Positions 1 through 8,981 of a stretch of DNA of 64,000 nucleotides are shown one piece after another (position 1 is the first letter of the stretch; each line of letters begins with the position of its first letter). The position numbers and the translations under genes are program-made. Below the pieces are notes generated by a model, which was given only the letters and a program-made list of their open reading frames with translations, did no database searches and was not told the origin of the DNA. The stretch is from Buttiauxella sp. A111 (GTDB lineage: Bacteria > Pseudomonadota > Gammaproteobacteria > Enterobacterales > Enterobacteriaceae): contig NZ_BJFN01000001.1 of NCBI RefSeq assembly GCF_014189855.1, forward strand, positions 1,240,001 through 1,304,000, given 5' to 3'.

Positions 1-189
1 GCCGAACTGAGTTCTCGCACTCAACCCGCTCAGGATGGCCAGCCTCCACAGCTGTATATTCAAATTACGGCGCACAGTCCTGCCTCTGAAGATGCGAGCA
101 GGATCGAAGATGCGTTCAAGGCCCTCTGTACAGAACTCAAAGCACAGGGCAGTATTAACGTTGTGAATTATCCACAGCAAGATGATTAA
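1..189 (+). CDS. gcvR: Glycine cleavage system regulator GcvR (C-terminal fragment)
   Basis: This is the last 62 codons of a gene whose start lies before the window; the stop is TAA at 187-189. The translated end (LYIQITAHSPAS, then FKALCTEL and GSINVVNY) matches the C-terminal ACT domain of enterobacterial GcvR as I recall it. GcvR is a glycine-responsive protein that binds GcvA and represses the gcvTHP operon. Its position just before bcp is the same as in E. coli. Only the second ACT domain is visible, so nothing can be said about the start or promoter. Confidence 0.9.
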   Translation, partial: AELSSRTQPAQDGQPPQLYIQITAHSPASEDASRIEDAFKALCTELKAQGSINVVNYPQQDD

Positions 190-203
190 GACGGAGAGTT
201 GTA

Positions 204-674
204 ATGAGCCCACTGAAAGCCGGTGACATCGCACCGAAATTTAGCTTGCCCGATCAAGACGGCGAGCAAATAAATTTAACCGACTTCCAGGGACAGCGCG
301 TTCTGGTTTATTTCTATCCTAAAGCGATGACACCAGGCTGTACCGTACAAGCGTGCGGTTTGCGTGACAACATGGATGAGTTGAAAAAGAAAGGTGTGGA
401 AGTGCTGGGTATTAGCACCGACAAACCGGAGAAACTTTCACGTTTTGCCGAAAAAGAGTTACTTAACTTCACCCTGCTTTCTGATGAAGACCATCAGGTC
501 TGTGAACAATTCGGGGTGTGGGGCGAGAAATCGTTTATGGGTAAAACTTACGATGGCATCCATCGCATTAGCTTCCTGCTAGATGGCGAAGGGAAAGTCG
601 AGAAAGTGTTTGATGATTTCAAAACCAGCAACCATCACGACATCGTGGTTAACTGGCTGAAAGAAAACGCTTAA
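204..674 (+). CDS. bcp: Thioredoxin-dependent peroxiredoxin Bcp
   Basis: A 156-residue thiol peroxidase of the AhpC/TSA fold that reduces hydrogen peroxide and organic hydroperoxides using thioredoxin. The motif TPGCTVQAC near residues 43-50 carries the peroxidatic cysteine and, five residues on, the resolving cysteine of the atypical two-cysteine Bcp class. Length equals the E. coli protein. The start ATG follows a GGAGAG ribosome-binding site, and the gene is 14 bp downstream of gcvR, so the two may be co-transcribed. No signal peptide is seen, so it is cytoplasmic. Confidence 0.97.
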   Translation: MSPLKAGDIAPKFSLPDQDGEQINLTDFQGQRVLVYFYPKAMTPGCTVQACGLRDNMDELKKKGVEVLGISTDKPEKLSRFAEKELLNFTLLSDEDHQVCEQFGVWGEKSFMGKTYDGIHRISFLLDGEGKVEKVFDDFKTSNHHDIVVNWLKENA

Positions 675-692
675 TTAAGCATTAACAATATT

Positions 693-720
693 AAAAAAGC
701 CGACGTGATGTCGGCTTTTT
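693..720. terminator. Rho-independent terminator between bcp and perM
   Basis: A 7-bp perfect stem (AGCCGAC with GTCGGCT) around a 5-base loop has a T run on its 3' side and an A run on its 5' side. It can therefore stop transcription from bcp and from the convergent perM. Confidence 0.85.
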
Positions 721-727
721 GCTGTCT

Positions 728-1798
728 CTAGTTTGGCTTGTCGTCTATTAGCAGAGTATCTGGCCAGGCATGCACTACCGCTTTAATCAGCGTGGCAAGC
801 GGGATGGCAAAGAACACCCCCCAGAATCCCCACAGCCCGCCAAAAATCACCACCGACAGGATAATGACTAACGGATGCAGGTTAACCGCCTCGGAAAATA
901 GCACCGGTACCAGCAGGTTGCCATCCAGCGCCTGAATAATTAAGTAGACGGCAAACAGCGTCCAAAATTCAGGACTGATGCCAAACTGGAATAACGCAAC
1001 GCACACCACCGGAATGGTGACCACAAACGCGCCAATGTACGGAATAAGCACCGAGAATCCGACCAACACCGCCAACAGCAACGAGTAGTTCAGGCCAAAA
1101 ATCGCAAAGCCGATATACGTCGCCACACCCACGACCAGCATTTCCAACACTTTGCCACGGATGTAATTAGTAATTTGCTGGTTCATCTCCAGCCACACTT
1201 GCCCCGCAAGCCCACGATTTCGGGGTAAAACGCGGCGCACAGCATTCAACATCTGTTCTTTATCTTTGACCAGGAAGAACACCATTAGCGGGACTAAAAT
1301 CAGGTAAATGGCCAACGTTAAAAGGCCCACTAACGAGGCGAGCGAGTACTTCACCACCTGATCGCCCATGCCCATCATCCGCCCACGCATATTCTCAGCG
1401 ATGGCATCAATAATGCCAGCATCAACCAGTGCCGGATAACGTCTTGGCAGCGTTGCGGCATAATCAGAGAGTTTATTAAGCATCCCCGGCATGTCACGAA
1501 TCAGGTAAATCCCCTGCTGCCAGGCGACTGGAGCCACCACTAATACCATCAACAACAAAATGCCGACAAACATCACCAGCACCATCGTCGACGCCCAGGT
1601 ACGCGAACACCCCAAACGCTGAAGCCGCGCCGTTGGCCACTCCAGCAAATAAGCCAGCACAATCGCCACTAACAAAGGCGCTAACAGCCCGTGGAAGAAG
1701 AACAGAATGACAAATCCTGCAACCAGAATAACCAGCAGCGCGATAGCTTCCGGGTCGCTAAACCGTCGTCGATACCACTGCAACAACATCTCGAGCAT
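728..1798 (-). CDS. perM: AI-2E family transporter / putative permease PerM
   Basis: A 356-residue inner-membrane protein of the UPF0118/AI-2 exporter family with about eight predicted membrane segments. Two lie in the first 60 residues, and a cluster lies in the C-terminal half around conserved stretches such as GFSVLIPYIGAF and QALDGNLLVPVLFSEAVNLHP. It is nearly identical in length to E. coli PerM (YfgO). The transport substrate of the E. coli protein is not firmly established. It is convergent with bcp and divergent from bepA, as in E. coli. Confidence 0.93.
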   Translation of the reverse strand: MLEMLLQWYRRRFSDPEAIALLVILVAGFVILFFFHGLLAPLLVAIVLAYLLEWPTARLQRLGCSRTWASTMVLVMFVGILLLMVLVVAPVAWQQGIYLIRDMPGMLNKLSDYAATLPRRYPALVDAGIIDAIAENMRGRMMGMGDQVVKYSLASLVGLLTLAIYLILVPLMVFFLVKDKEQMLNAVRRVLPRNRGLAGQVWLEMNQQITNYIRGKVLEMLVVGVATYIGFAIFGLNYSLLLAVLVGFSVLIPYIGAFVVTIPVVCVALFQFGISPEFWTLFAVYLIIQALDGNLLVPVLFSEAVNLHPLVIILSVVIFGGLWGFWGVFFAIPLATLIKAVVHAWPDTLLIDDKPN

Positions 1799-2009
1799 AC
1801 ATCCCTTCCCTGACAGCTTTATGCGAGGAGAGATTGTATCTAAATGTCACAATAAAGACTTCGCTTTTTAATGCCGTTCAATGGCGGTTTAAAATTGGCG
1901 CAGATAAGATAGTTCTTAGCCGTACGCCAGGTTACAGTTCATCGTGGTATGCGAACAAAATCAGGTAATACTTGTCGAAGATTAACTTTGATTAAACAGG
2001 ACAGGATGT
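1799..2009. promoter_or_regulatory. Divergent promoter region perM/bepA
   Basis: This 211-bp intergenic region must hold the promoters of the divergent perM and bepA genes. I looked for a sigma-E promoter for bepA but could not place -35 and -10 elements with proper spacing, so no promoter boxes are claimed. A ribosome-binding site (CAGGACAGG) precedes the bepA ATG. Confidence 0.4.
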
Positions 2010-3473
2010 ATGTTCAGGCAGTTGAAAAAATCACTGGTTGCAACTTTGATGGCAGCTTTGCTTGCGGGTCCGGCTACACCAGCGTTTGCTGATGTGACCG
2101 ATCAACTGCCAGATATGGGAACTTCCGCAGCAAGCACGCTGTCAATCGGCCAGGAATTGCAGATGGGCGATTATTATGTTCGTCAACTGCGAGGCAGCGC
2201 CCCATTAATCAATGATCCTTTGCTGGTGCAATACATTAACAAACTTGGCATGCGTCTGGTTAACCATGCTGACTCCGTTAAGACACCCTTTCACTTCTTT
2301 CTGATTAACAACGACGAAATTAACGCCTTTGCCTTCTTTGGCGGTAATGTCGTGTTGCACTCAGCGCTGTTCCGTTATGCTGATAACGAAAGTCAGCTCG
2401 CATCGGTTATGGCGCACGAAATTTCTCACGTCACGCAGCGTCACCTTGCGCGTGCGATGGAAGATCAGAAAAAGAACGCCCCTCTGACTTGGGTTGGTGC
2501 GTTAGGCTCTATTTTACTGGCGATGGCCAGCCCACAAGCGGGTATGGCAGCACTCAGCGGTACGCTTGCTGGGACGCAGCAAGGCATGATCAGCTTTACA
2601 CAGCAGAACGAGCAGGAAGCTGACCGCATCGGTATTCAAGTGTTGCAGCGCTCGGGCTTTGATCCGCAAGCGATGCCGACCTTCCTTGAGAAACTACTCG
2701 ACCAGTCTCGTTATTCTTCGCGCCCACCGGAAATTCTCCTTACCCACCCATTACCCGAAAGCCGTTTGTCGGATGCGCGTAACCGTGCCAACCAAATGCG
2801 GTCGGTGGTGGTGCAATCTTCTGAAGATTTTTACATGGCAAAAGCCCGTACGCTGGGGATGTACAACTCAGGTCGTAATCAGCTGACCAATGATTTATTG
2901 GATAGCTGGTCAAAGGGCAACATCCGTGAACAGCATGCCGCAACTTATGGCCGTGCGCTTCAGGCGATGGGAACAGATAAATGGGATGAAGCACGCAAGC
3001 TGTTACAGCCACTGCTCGCAGCGCAGCCTGGTAACGAGTGGTATCTCGATTTAGCGACCGATATTGACCTTGGGCAAAAGAAAACCGCGGATGCGATTAA
3101 TCGCCTGAAGAACGCACCTGATTTGAAACAAAACCCGGTGTTGCAGCTGAACCTTGCCAATGCTTATGTGCAGGCCGGGCAGCCCAAGCAAGCAGCAGAG
3201 ATCCTTAATCGCTACACTTTTGCCCATCCCGATGACAGCAACGCCTGGGACTTGTTAGCACAGGCCGAAGCCGCGTTGGGCCATCGCGATCAAGAGCTCG
3301 CTGCTCGTGCTGAGGTTATGGCGCTTGTGGGAAGACTTGATCAAGCGATTACCCTGCTCAGCGGCGCAAGCTCTCAGGTTAAGTTGGGTAGTTTGCAACA
3401 AGCTCGTTATGACGCGAGAATCGATCAGTTCCGCGAATTACAAAGACGCTACCTACAGTATTCTAAGATGTAA
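2010..3473 (+). CDS. bepA: Periplasmic metalloprotease/chaperone BepA
   Basis: A 487-residue M48-family zinc protease that assists and quality-controls outer-membrane assembly of LptD and BamA clients. Residues 1-27 form a Sec signal peptide ending in a typical AFA cleavage motif. The zinc-binding HEXXH motif ([12 protein letters not shown]) lies near residue 136. A third ligand is in NEQEADRIG near residue 200. The C-terminal third carries TPR repeats ([33 protein letters not shown]). Length equals E. coli BepA (YfgC). The following ArsC-like gene starts 11 bp downstream, which suggests an operon. Confidence 0.96.
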   Translation: MFRQLKKSLVATLMAALLAGPATPAFADVTDQLPDMGTSAASTLSIGQELQMGDYYVRQLRGSAPLINDPLLVQYINKLGMRLVNHADSVKTPFHFFLINNDEINAFAFFGGNVVLHSALFRYADNESQLASVMAHEISHVTQRHLARAMEDQKKNAPLTWVGALGSILLAMASPQAGMAALSGTLAGTQQGMISFTQQNEQEADRIGIQVLQRSGFDPQAMPTFLEKLLDQSRYSSRPPEILLTHPLPESRLSDARNRANQMRSVVVQSSEDFYMAKARTLGMYNSGRNQLTNDLLDSWSKGNIREQHAATYGRALQAMGTDKWDEARKLLQPLLAAQPGNEWYLDLATDIDLGQKKTADAINRLKNAPDLKQNPVLQLNLANAYVQAGQPKQAAEILNRYTFAHPDDSNAWDLLAQAEAALGHRDQELAARAEVMALVGRLDQAITLLSGASSQVKLGSLQQARYDARIDQFRELQRRYLQYSKM

Positions 3474-3484
3474 CAGGAGTTACG

Positions 3485-3841
3485 ATGTCGACTGCCGTTT
3501 CTATTTATCATAATCCGCGCTGCTCAAAGAGCCGTGAAACGTTAAGCCTGCTGAAAGCAAATGGCGTAGAGCCCGAAGTGGTTTTGTATCTGGATACTCC
3601 GCCAGATGCTAACACGCTGAAATCTTTGCTGGAAAAGTTAGGTTTTGCCAGCGCACGCGAACTGATGCGTCAGAAAGAGGATTTGTACAAGGAGTTAAAT
3701 CTGGCGGATGCCATGCTTAGCGAAGAGCAATTGATTCAGGCAATGGTCGATAATCCAAATCTGATTGAACGCCCGATTGTCCTGGCGAATGGGCAAGCAC
3801 GAATTGGTCGCCCGCCGGAGTCAGTGCTGGAAATTTTGTAA
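3485..3841 (+). CDS. yfgD: ArsC-family reductase YfgD
   Basis: A 118-residue thioredoxin-fold protein of the ArsC (glutaredoxin-type arsenate reductase) family. The N-terminal HNPRCSKSRETL carries the catalytic cysteine near residue 13. A later RPIVLANGQARIGRPPE segment matches the C-terminal arginine region of ArsC. It is shorter than plasmid ArsC (about 140 residues) but equal to chromosomal YfgD of E. coli. No arsR or arsB neighbours are present, so a role in arsenic resistance is not supported by context. It follows bepA by 11 bp and is probably co-transcribed. Confidence 0.9.
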   Translation: MSTAVSIYHNPRCSKSRETLSLLKANGVEPEVVLYLDTPPDANTLKSLLEKLGFASARELMRQKEDLYKELNLADAMLSEEQLIQAMVDNPNLIERPIVLANGQARIGRPPESVLEIL

Positions 3842-3854
3842 CTTTGCTATTTAG

Positions 3855-3982
3855 CGCCCTCACCCTAACCCTCTCCCCCAGGAGAGGGTACTGTTCGGTT
3901 TTAGCCTTCACGCTCAGCAGAGGGGGACAGTCCAGGTTTCTCCTTCTCCCTCAGGGAGAAGGCTGGGATGAGGGGGGGGGGG
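3855..3982. repeat. REP/BIME-like paired hairpin repeat, copy A
   Basis: Two imperfectly inverted units face each other between the convergent yfgD and hda genes. The left unit is a tail (CCCTCACCCTAA) followed by a hairpin (CCCTCTCC...GGAGAGGG). The right unit is a hairpin (TTCTCCCTCAGGGAGAA) followed by a tail (GGCTGGGATGAGGG). The right tail runs into 11 consecutive G residues at 3972-3982, directly against the hda stop codon. Related copies lie at 50131-50232 and 59009-59121. Confidence 0.75.
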
Positions 3983-4684
3983 TTAAAGCCCGAGAATCTC
4001 TTTCACAAACGGGATCGTCAGCTTACGCTGCGCGGTAATAGAGGCCAGATCAAGCTGATCGAGCGTCATAAACAGCGTGCGCATTTCTCTATCCAAACGT
4101 TTGAGCAGAAAACGCCCCACGTCTTCTGGCAACTCAAACCCCCGCAGTCGTGAGCGCAGTTGTAAAGCCTGAAGTTTATCGTCATCGGAGAGCGGCTGCA
4201 GTTTGTAGATTTGCCCCCAATCAAGGCGCGATGCAAGATCGGGTAATTGCAGATTAAGCTGGCGCGGCGGCCTGTCACCCGTAATTAACAGGCGCGTTTT
4301 TCCTGATTCCAGAATGCGGTTATAGAGATTAAAAATCGCCATCTCCCACAATTCGTCACCCGCTACGCACTCGATATTGTCGATACACACCAGCGAAAGC
4401 TGCTCCATACCGTCAAGCACTTCCGGAACAAACCAGGTACGTTTATCAAGAGGCACGTAGCCGACAGCTTCGCCTCGTTGCGACAGTTCCGCACAGGCGG
4501 CATGCAGCAAGTGGCTACGCCCTCCTCCTTCTCGCGACCAAAAATAGATATAGCCGCTGTGATCCTGACGGAGCACAGACTGGAGTGCAGCAAGTAAAGA
4601 AGGGTTATCACCCGGCCAGAAACTTGCAAAAGTTTCATCGTCAGGCAAATAGAGTGGCAGTGATAGCTGTGCCGGCGTATTCAG
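3983..4684 (-). CDS. hda: DnaA regulatory inactivator Hda (CTG start)
   Basis: An AAA+ protein homologous to DnaA domain III. With the beta clamp it promotes ATP hydrolysis on DnaA and so prevents re-initiation. The N-terminal clamp-binding motif QLSLPL and the Walker-like [15 protein letters not shown] are visible, as are the box VII and sensor 2 regions ([10 protein letters not shown]). I chose a CTG start at 4684-4682: it follows GAGG with good spacing and yields 233 residues beginning NTPAQLSLP, the length reported for E. coli Hda, which also starts at CTG. An in-frame ATG at 4699 would add five residues (MVEVI) and has a poorer ribosome-binding site. Confidence 0.95.
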   Translation of the reverse strand: MNTPAQLSLPLYLPDDETFASFWPGDNPSLLAALQSVLRQDHSGYIYFWSREGGGRSHLLHAACAELSQRGEAVGYVPLDKRTWFVPEVLDGMEQLSLVCIDNIECVAGDELWEMAIFNLYNRILESGKTRLLITGDRPPRQLNLQLPDLASRLDWGQIYKLQPLSDDDKLQALQLRSRLRGFELPEDVGRFLLKRLDREMRTLFMTLDQLDLASITAQRKLTIPFVKEILGL

Positions 4685-4748
4685 AATTACCTCAACCATA
4701 ACAGGCAGAAAAACGCAGAGAGTTTATCACAGAATTGAAGATCAGGAG

Positions 4749-4773
4749 AACCGGGCGAACATACCGCCCGGTT
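4749..4773 (-). terminator. Hairpin between uraA and hda
   Basis: A perfect 9-bp GC-rich stem (AACCGGGCG with CGCCCGGTT) with a 7-base loop lies just after the uraA stop. There is no T run after it on the minus strand, so it may stabilise the 3' end or act with Rho rather than be a true intrinsic terminator. Confidence 0.45.
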
Positions 4774-4783
4774 TGAGGCAAAA

Positions 4784-6070
4784 CTACGGTTTTACGTCGC
4801 TTTCTTCAGCATCCAGCACCACTTCTTCCGGGCGCAGAATACTGATCAATTTGAAGATTAAGCTCAGGCCAACACCGACGATAGTCGCCAGCGCCATCCC
4901 TTTCAGTTCAGCTGCGCCAATGTGCACTTTCGCTCCACTCACGCCGATAATCAGGATTACGGATGTCAGGATCAGGTTTTGCGTTTTGTTGTAATCGACT
5001 TTTGATTCAATCAGCACGCGAATACCCGATGCACCAATTACGCCGTATAGCAGCAGCGAAACACCGCCGATGACCGGAACCGGGATAATTTGAATCGCCG
5101 CAGCCAGTTTGCCGACACAAGAAAGCAGAATTGCCAGAATCGCAGCACCACCAATCACCCAGGTAGAATAAACGCGGGTAATCGCCATTACGCCGATGTT
5201 CTCGCCGTAAGTAGTGTTCGGTGTAGAGCCAAAGAAACCAGAGAAAATAGTCGAAATGCCGTTGGCGAACATCGAACGATGCAGACCGGGGTCGCGAATC
5301 AAATCTTTCTTCACAATATTTGCTGTCACCACCAGGTGACCGACGTGTTCAGCAATGACCACCAGTGCCGCAGGCAGAATGGTAAAGATGGCGAACCACT
5401 CAAAACGCGGAGTGTAGAAGGTTGGCAGCGCAAACCAATGTGCTTCAACAATAGGCGTCACATCAACCACGCCCATGGCAAACGACAGCGCATAGCCCGC
5501 CAGCACACCGATAAGAATCGGGATAATGGCCAGGAAGCCACGGAACAACACTGAACCGAAAATCGTTACCGCAAGGGTAACCAGCGAAATGATGATGGTC
5601 TTTGAATCGGGTGATGTGCCGTCAGCTGGCAGTAAACCCGCCATATTCGCCGCCACGCCCGCGAGCTCCAGACCGATTACCGCCACAATCGCACCCATTG
5701 CCGCTGGAGGGAACATCACATCCAGCCAACCGGTACCGGCTTTTTTCACAATCAGCGCGACGATACAGAACAACACGCCACACATGATAAAACCGCCCAA
5801 CGCCACTTCATAACCCAGTGGTAAAAGCAGCAACACGGGTGAAATAAATGCAAAGCTTGAACCCAGATAAGCCGGGATTTTACCTTTACAGATAAAGAGA
5901 TACAGCAGCGTCCCGATTCCGTTAAATAGCAGCACCGTCGCCGGGTTAATGTGGAACAAGATTGGCACCAGAACGGTGGCACCAAACATGGCGAACAGAT
6001 GTTGCAAACTAAGCGGGATGGTCTGCAAAAGCGGCGGTCTTTCACTTACCCCGATAGCACGGCGTGTCAT
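4784..6070 (-). CDS. uraA: Uracil:proton symporter UraA
   Basis: A 428-residue NCS2 (NAT) family permease with about 14 membrane segments that imports uracil with protons. Family-typical stretches include FAMFGATVLVPILF near the N-terminus, the VGHLVVTAN region and the substrate-site segment GFFGSTPNTTYGENIGVMAIT. Length matches E. coli UraA (429). It lies downstream of upp on the same strand with an attenuator-like hairpin between them. Uptake and phosphoribosylation of uracil are thus encoded together. Confidence 0.97.
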   Translation of the reverse strand: MTRRAIGVSERPPLLQTIPLSLQHLFAMFGATVLVPILFHINPATVLLFNGIGTLLYLFICKGKIPAYLGSSFAFISPVLLLLPLGYEVALGGFIMCGVLFCIVALIVKKAGTGWLDVMFPPAAMGAIVAVIGLELAGVAANMAGLLPADGTSPDSKTIIISLVTLAVTIFGSVLFRGFLAIIPILIGVLAGYALSFAMGVVDVTPIVEAHWFALPTFYTPRFEWFAIFTILPAALVVIAEHVGHLVVTANIVKKDLIRDPGLHRSMFANGISTIFSGFFGSTPNTTYGENIGVMAITRVYSTWVIGGAAILAILLSCVGKLAAAIQIIPVPVIGGVSLLLYGVIGASGIRVLIESKVDYNKTQNLILTSVILIIGVSGAKVHIGAAELKGMALATIVGVGLSLIFKLISILRPEEVVLDAEESDVKP

Positions 6071-6111
6071 AGTCGTTTCCTTTGTCTGTCTGTTGTTGTT
6101 GTGTTGTAGTC

Positions 6112-6146
6112 AAAAAAAAGCCGACTCTCAAAGTCGGCTATTTTTT
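6112..6146 (-). terminator. Terminator/attenuator between upp and uraA
   Basis: An 8-bp perfect stem (AGCCGACT with AGTCGGCT) around CTCAA is flanked by A and T runs on both sides. Read on the minus strand it ends in eight T residues, so it would terminate part of the upp transcripts before uraA. Confidence 0.75.
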
Positions 6147-6156
6147 AGTGAATCAC

Positions 6157-6783
6157 TTATTTCGTACCAAAAATCTTATCGCCAGCATCGCCGAGACCCG
6201 GAATAATGTATCCGTGTTCGTTTAAGCCCTGATCGATAGAAGCAGTGAACAGTTCTACATCCGGGTGCGCTTTTTCCAGCGCTGCGATACCTTCTGGTGC
6301 AGCCACCAGAACCAGCACTTTGATGCTAGTACAGCCTGCATTCTTCAGCAGGTCGATAGTTGCAATCATTGAACCGCCGGTTGCCAGCATTGGGTCAACC
6401 ACCAGCGCCATACGTTCTTCAATGTTAGAAACCAGTTTCTGGAAATAAGGAACTGGCTCCAGAGTTTCTTCGTTACGGTAAACACCCACAACGCTGATAC
6501 GTGCGCTTGGAACGTTTTCCAGCACGCCTTCCATCATCCCCAGACCGGCACGCAAAATTGGCACAACGGTAATCTTCTTACCTTTGATCTGGTCAACTTC
6601 TACCGGGCCGTTCCAGCCTTCGATAGTGACTCTTTCAGTTTCCAGATCCGCCGTAGCTTCGTAAGTTAGCAAGCTGCCAACTTCTGAGGCGAGTTCACGA
6701 AAGCGTTTGGTGCTAATGTCGTTCTCACGCATCAGGCCTAGCTTGTGTTTGACGAGTGGGTGTTTGACTTCCACGATCTTCAT
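6157..6783 (-). CDS. upp: Uracil phosphoribosyltransferase
   Basis: A 208-residue cytosolic enzyme that makes UMP from uracil and PRPP in pyrimidine salvage. The PRPP-binding loop is visible as [17 protein letters not shown] near residue 130. The C-terminal uracil-binding region [22 protein letters not shown] is also intact. Length equals E. coli Upp. A GGGGAGAAAGAG ribosome-binding site precedes the ATG. It is the first gene of upp-uraA. The promoter upstream carries the T-rich initial transcribed sequence expected for UTP-sensitive start control. Confidence 0.98.
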   Translation of the reverse strand: MKIVEVKHPLVKHKLGLMRENDISTKRFRELASEVGSLLTYEATADLETERVTIEGWNGPVEVDQIKGKKITVVPILRAGLGMMEGVLENVPSARISVVGVYRNEETLEPVPYFQKLVSNIEERMALVVDPMLATGGSMIATIDLLKNAGCTSIKVLVLVAAPEGIAALEKAHPDVELFTASIDQGLNEHGYIIPGLGDAGDKIFGTK

Positions 6784-6812
6784 ACTCTTTCTCCCCGAGA
6801 TAGTTGGCCACC

Positions 6813-6858
6813 ATAAAAAAAATCGCCGGATTATACCGCTTTTTCGTGGCAGTGCTAC
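6813..6858 (-). promoter_or_regulatory. upp promoter with UTP-sensitive initial transcribed sequence
   Basis: On the minus strand a perfect TATAAT (6835-6830) is followed after six bases by a start-site region reading GATTTTTTTT, with eight T residues (complement of 6815-6822). The E. coli upp promoter has this arrangement, where high UTP causes slippage and non-productive transcripts. The -35 element is weak and I do not assign it. Confidence 0.7.
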
Positions 6859-6937
6859 AGGTATTGGGGTTGATCAGGATCAACGAGACTGGAATCAGTA
6901 TATATCAACAATTATTACATCCCGCTGAATAAGAGGC

Positions 6938-6953
6938 TCGCAAACGTTTGCCT
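6938..6953. promoter_or_regulatory. PurR operator upstream of purM
   Basis: The 16-bp palindrome TCGCAAACGTTTGCCT matches the PurR consensus ACGCAAACGTTTGCGT at 13 of 16 positions, with the CAAACGTTTG core perfect. It lies 55 bp before the purM start, as expected for hypoxanthine/guanine-dependent repression of purMN. Confidence 0.88.
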
Positions 6954-6987
6954 GCACTGTTAGAATTGCGGCGTTTTTTATTTCTAA

Positions 6988-8045
<1,058 letters not shown>

Positions 8046-8046
<1 letters not shown>

Positions 8047-8687
8047 TGAAACGCATTGTGGTGTTAGTTTCTGGCAACGGAAGCAATCTCCAGGCAATCA
8101 TTGATGCCTGTAAGCTCAAAAAGATTAACGGCACCATCGCGGCGGTATTCAGTAATAAAACCGATGCTTTCGGCCTGGAACGTGCGCGTGAGGCAGGGAT
8201 CCCTGCCCACGCGTTAACCGCCAACCAATTCGCTGACCGTGCAGCGTTTGATCGTGAGCTAATGCTTGAGATCGACGCTTACGCACCGGATCTGGTGGTG
8301 CTCGCCGGTTACATGCGGATTCTTAGCCCCGAATTTGTCACGCATTACGCTGGCCGTCTGATCAACATCCACCCTTCTTTATTGCCTAAATATCCTGGCC
8401 TGAATACCCATCGTCAGGTGCTGGAGAACGGTGATGAAGTCCACGGGACATCGGTGCATTTTGTTACCGAAGAACTCGATGGTGGGCCGGTGATTCTTCA
8501 GGCCAAAGTCCCGGTTTTTGACGGTGACGATGAAGACGACATCACTGCTCGTGTGCAGCACCAGGAGCATGCAATTTATCCGCTGGTGGTGTCCTGGTTT
8601 ATCGAAGGGCGTCTGGAAATGCGTGAAAATAGCGCCTGGCTTGATGGCAAAGCGTTACCTGTTCAAGGTTATGCCGCAGAAGAGTAG
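8046..8687 (+). CDS. purN: Phosphoribosylglycinamide formyltransferase 1
   Basis: A 213-residue folate-dependent GAR transformylase, the third step of IMP synthesis. The formyl-folate site motif INIHPSLLPKYPGLNTH near residue 107 holds the catalytic Asn and His. The N-terminal VLVSGNGSNLQAI binds phosphate. The later conserved Asp is in the HFVTEELDGGP segment. It overlaps purM by one base and forms the purMN operon. The downstream gene is on the other strand and marks the start of an accessory island. Confidence 0.98.
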
Positions 8688-8717
8688 AACAATACAGTGG
8701 CGGTTCCCCGCCACCGT

Positions 8718-8981
8718 TTATCGCGCTCGTTCGTTCACCACTTTCATCAGCAGCACTGTCGCCGCCAGCACAAGCGTAATACCATTTGCTATCATCAGGG
8801 GAACATCCCCGTTACTCATTCCATATAGCAACCAACAGAGCACGCCGAAAACAAACACCAGATACATGCTCAGGGATATCGCTTTAGTATCGCGATTCTT
8901 CAGGATATGCAGCACCTGTAGCGCAAATGACCCCGTAGTGCAGCACGCGGCAACAGGCCCAAGCCAGGCTAAATCAATCAT
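8718..8981 (-). CDS. SemiSWEET-family sugar transporter, PQ-to-LQ variant
   Basis: An 87-residue protein with three predicted membrane helices, aligning along its whole length with bacterial SemiSWEETs, which work as dimers moving small sugars. The conserved motif that normally reads F-A-P-Q is FALQ here, so the hinge proline is replaced by leucine. I chose the ATG at 8981, which overlaps the end of the GH28 gene (ATGATTGA) and has GGAG upstream. An ATG at 8996 would add five residues. The overlap implies an operon with the GH28-like gene. The substrate is probably a mono- or disaccharide released from a uronide, by inference. Confidence 0.8.
   Translation of the reverse strand: MIDLAWLGPVAACCTTGSFALQVLHILKNRDTKAISLSMYLVFVFGVLCWLLYGMSNGDVPLMIANGITLVLAATVLLMKVVNERAR

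Noticed and set aside
1799-2009. Sigma-E promoter for bepA
   Set aside because: A partial GAAC is present but no TCTGA-type element lies at the needed distance, so it is not claimed.
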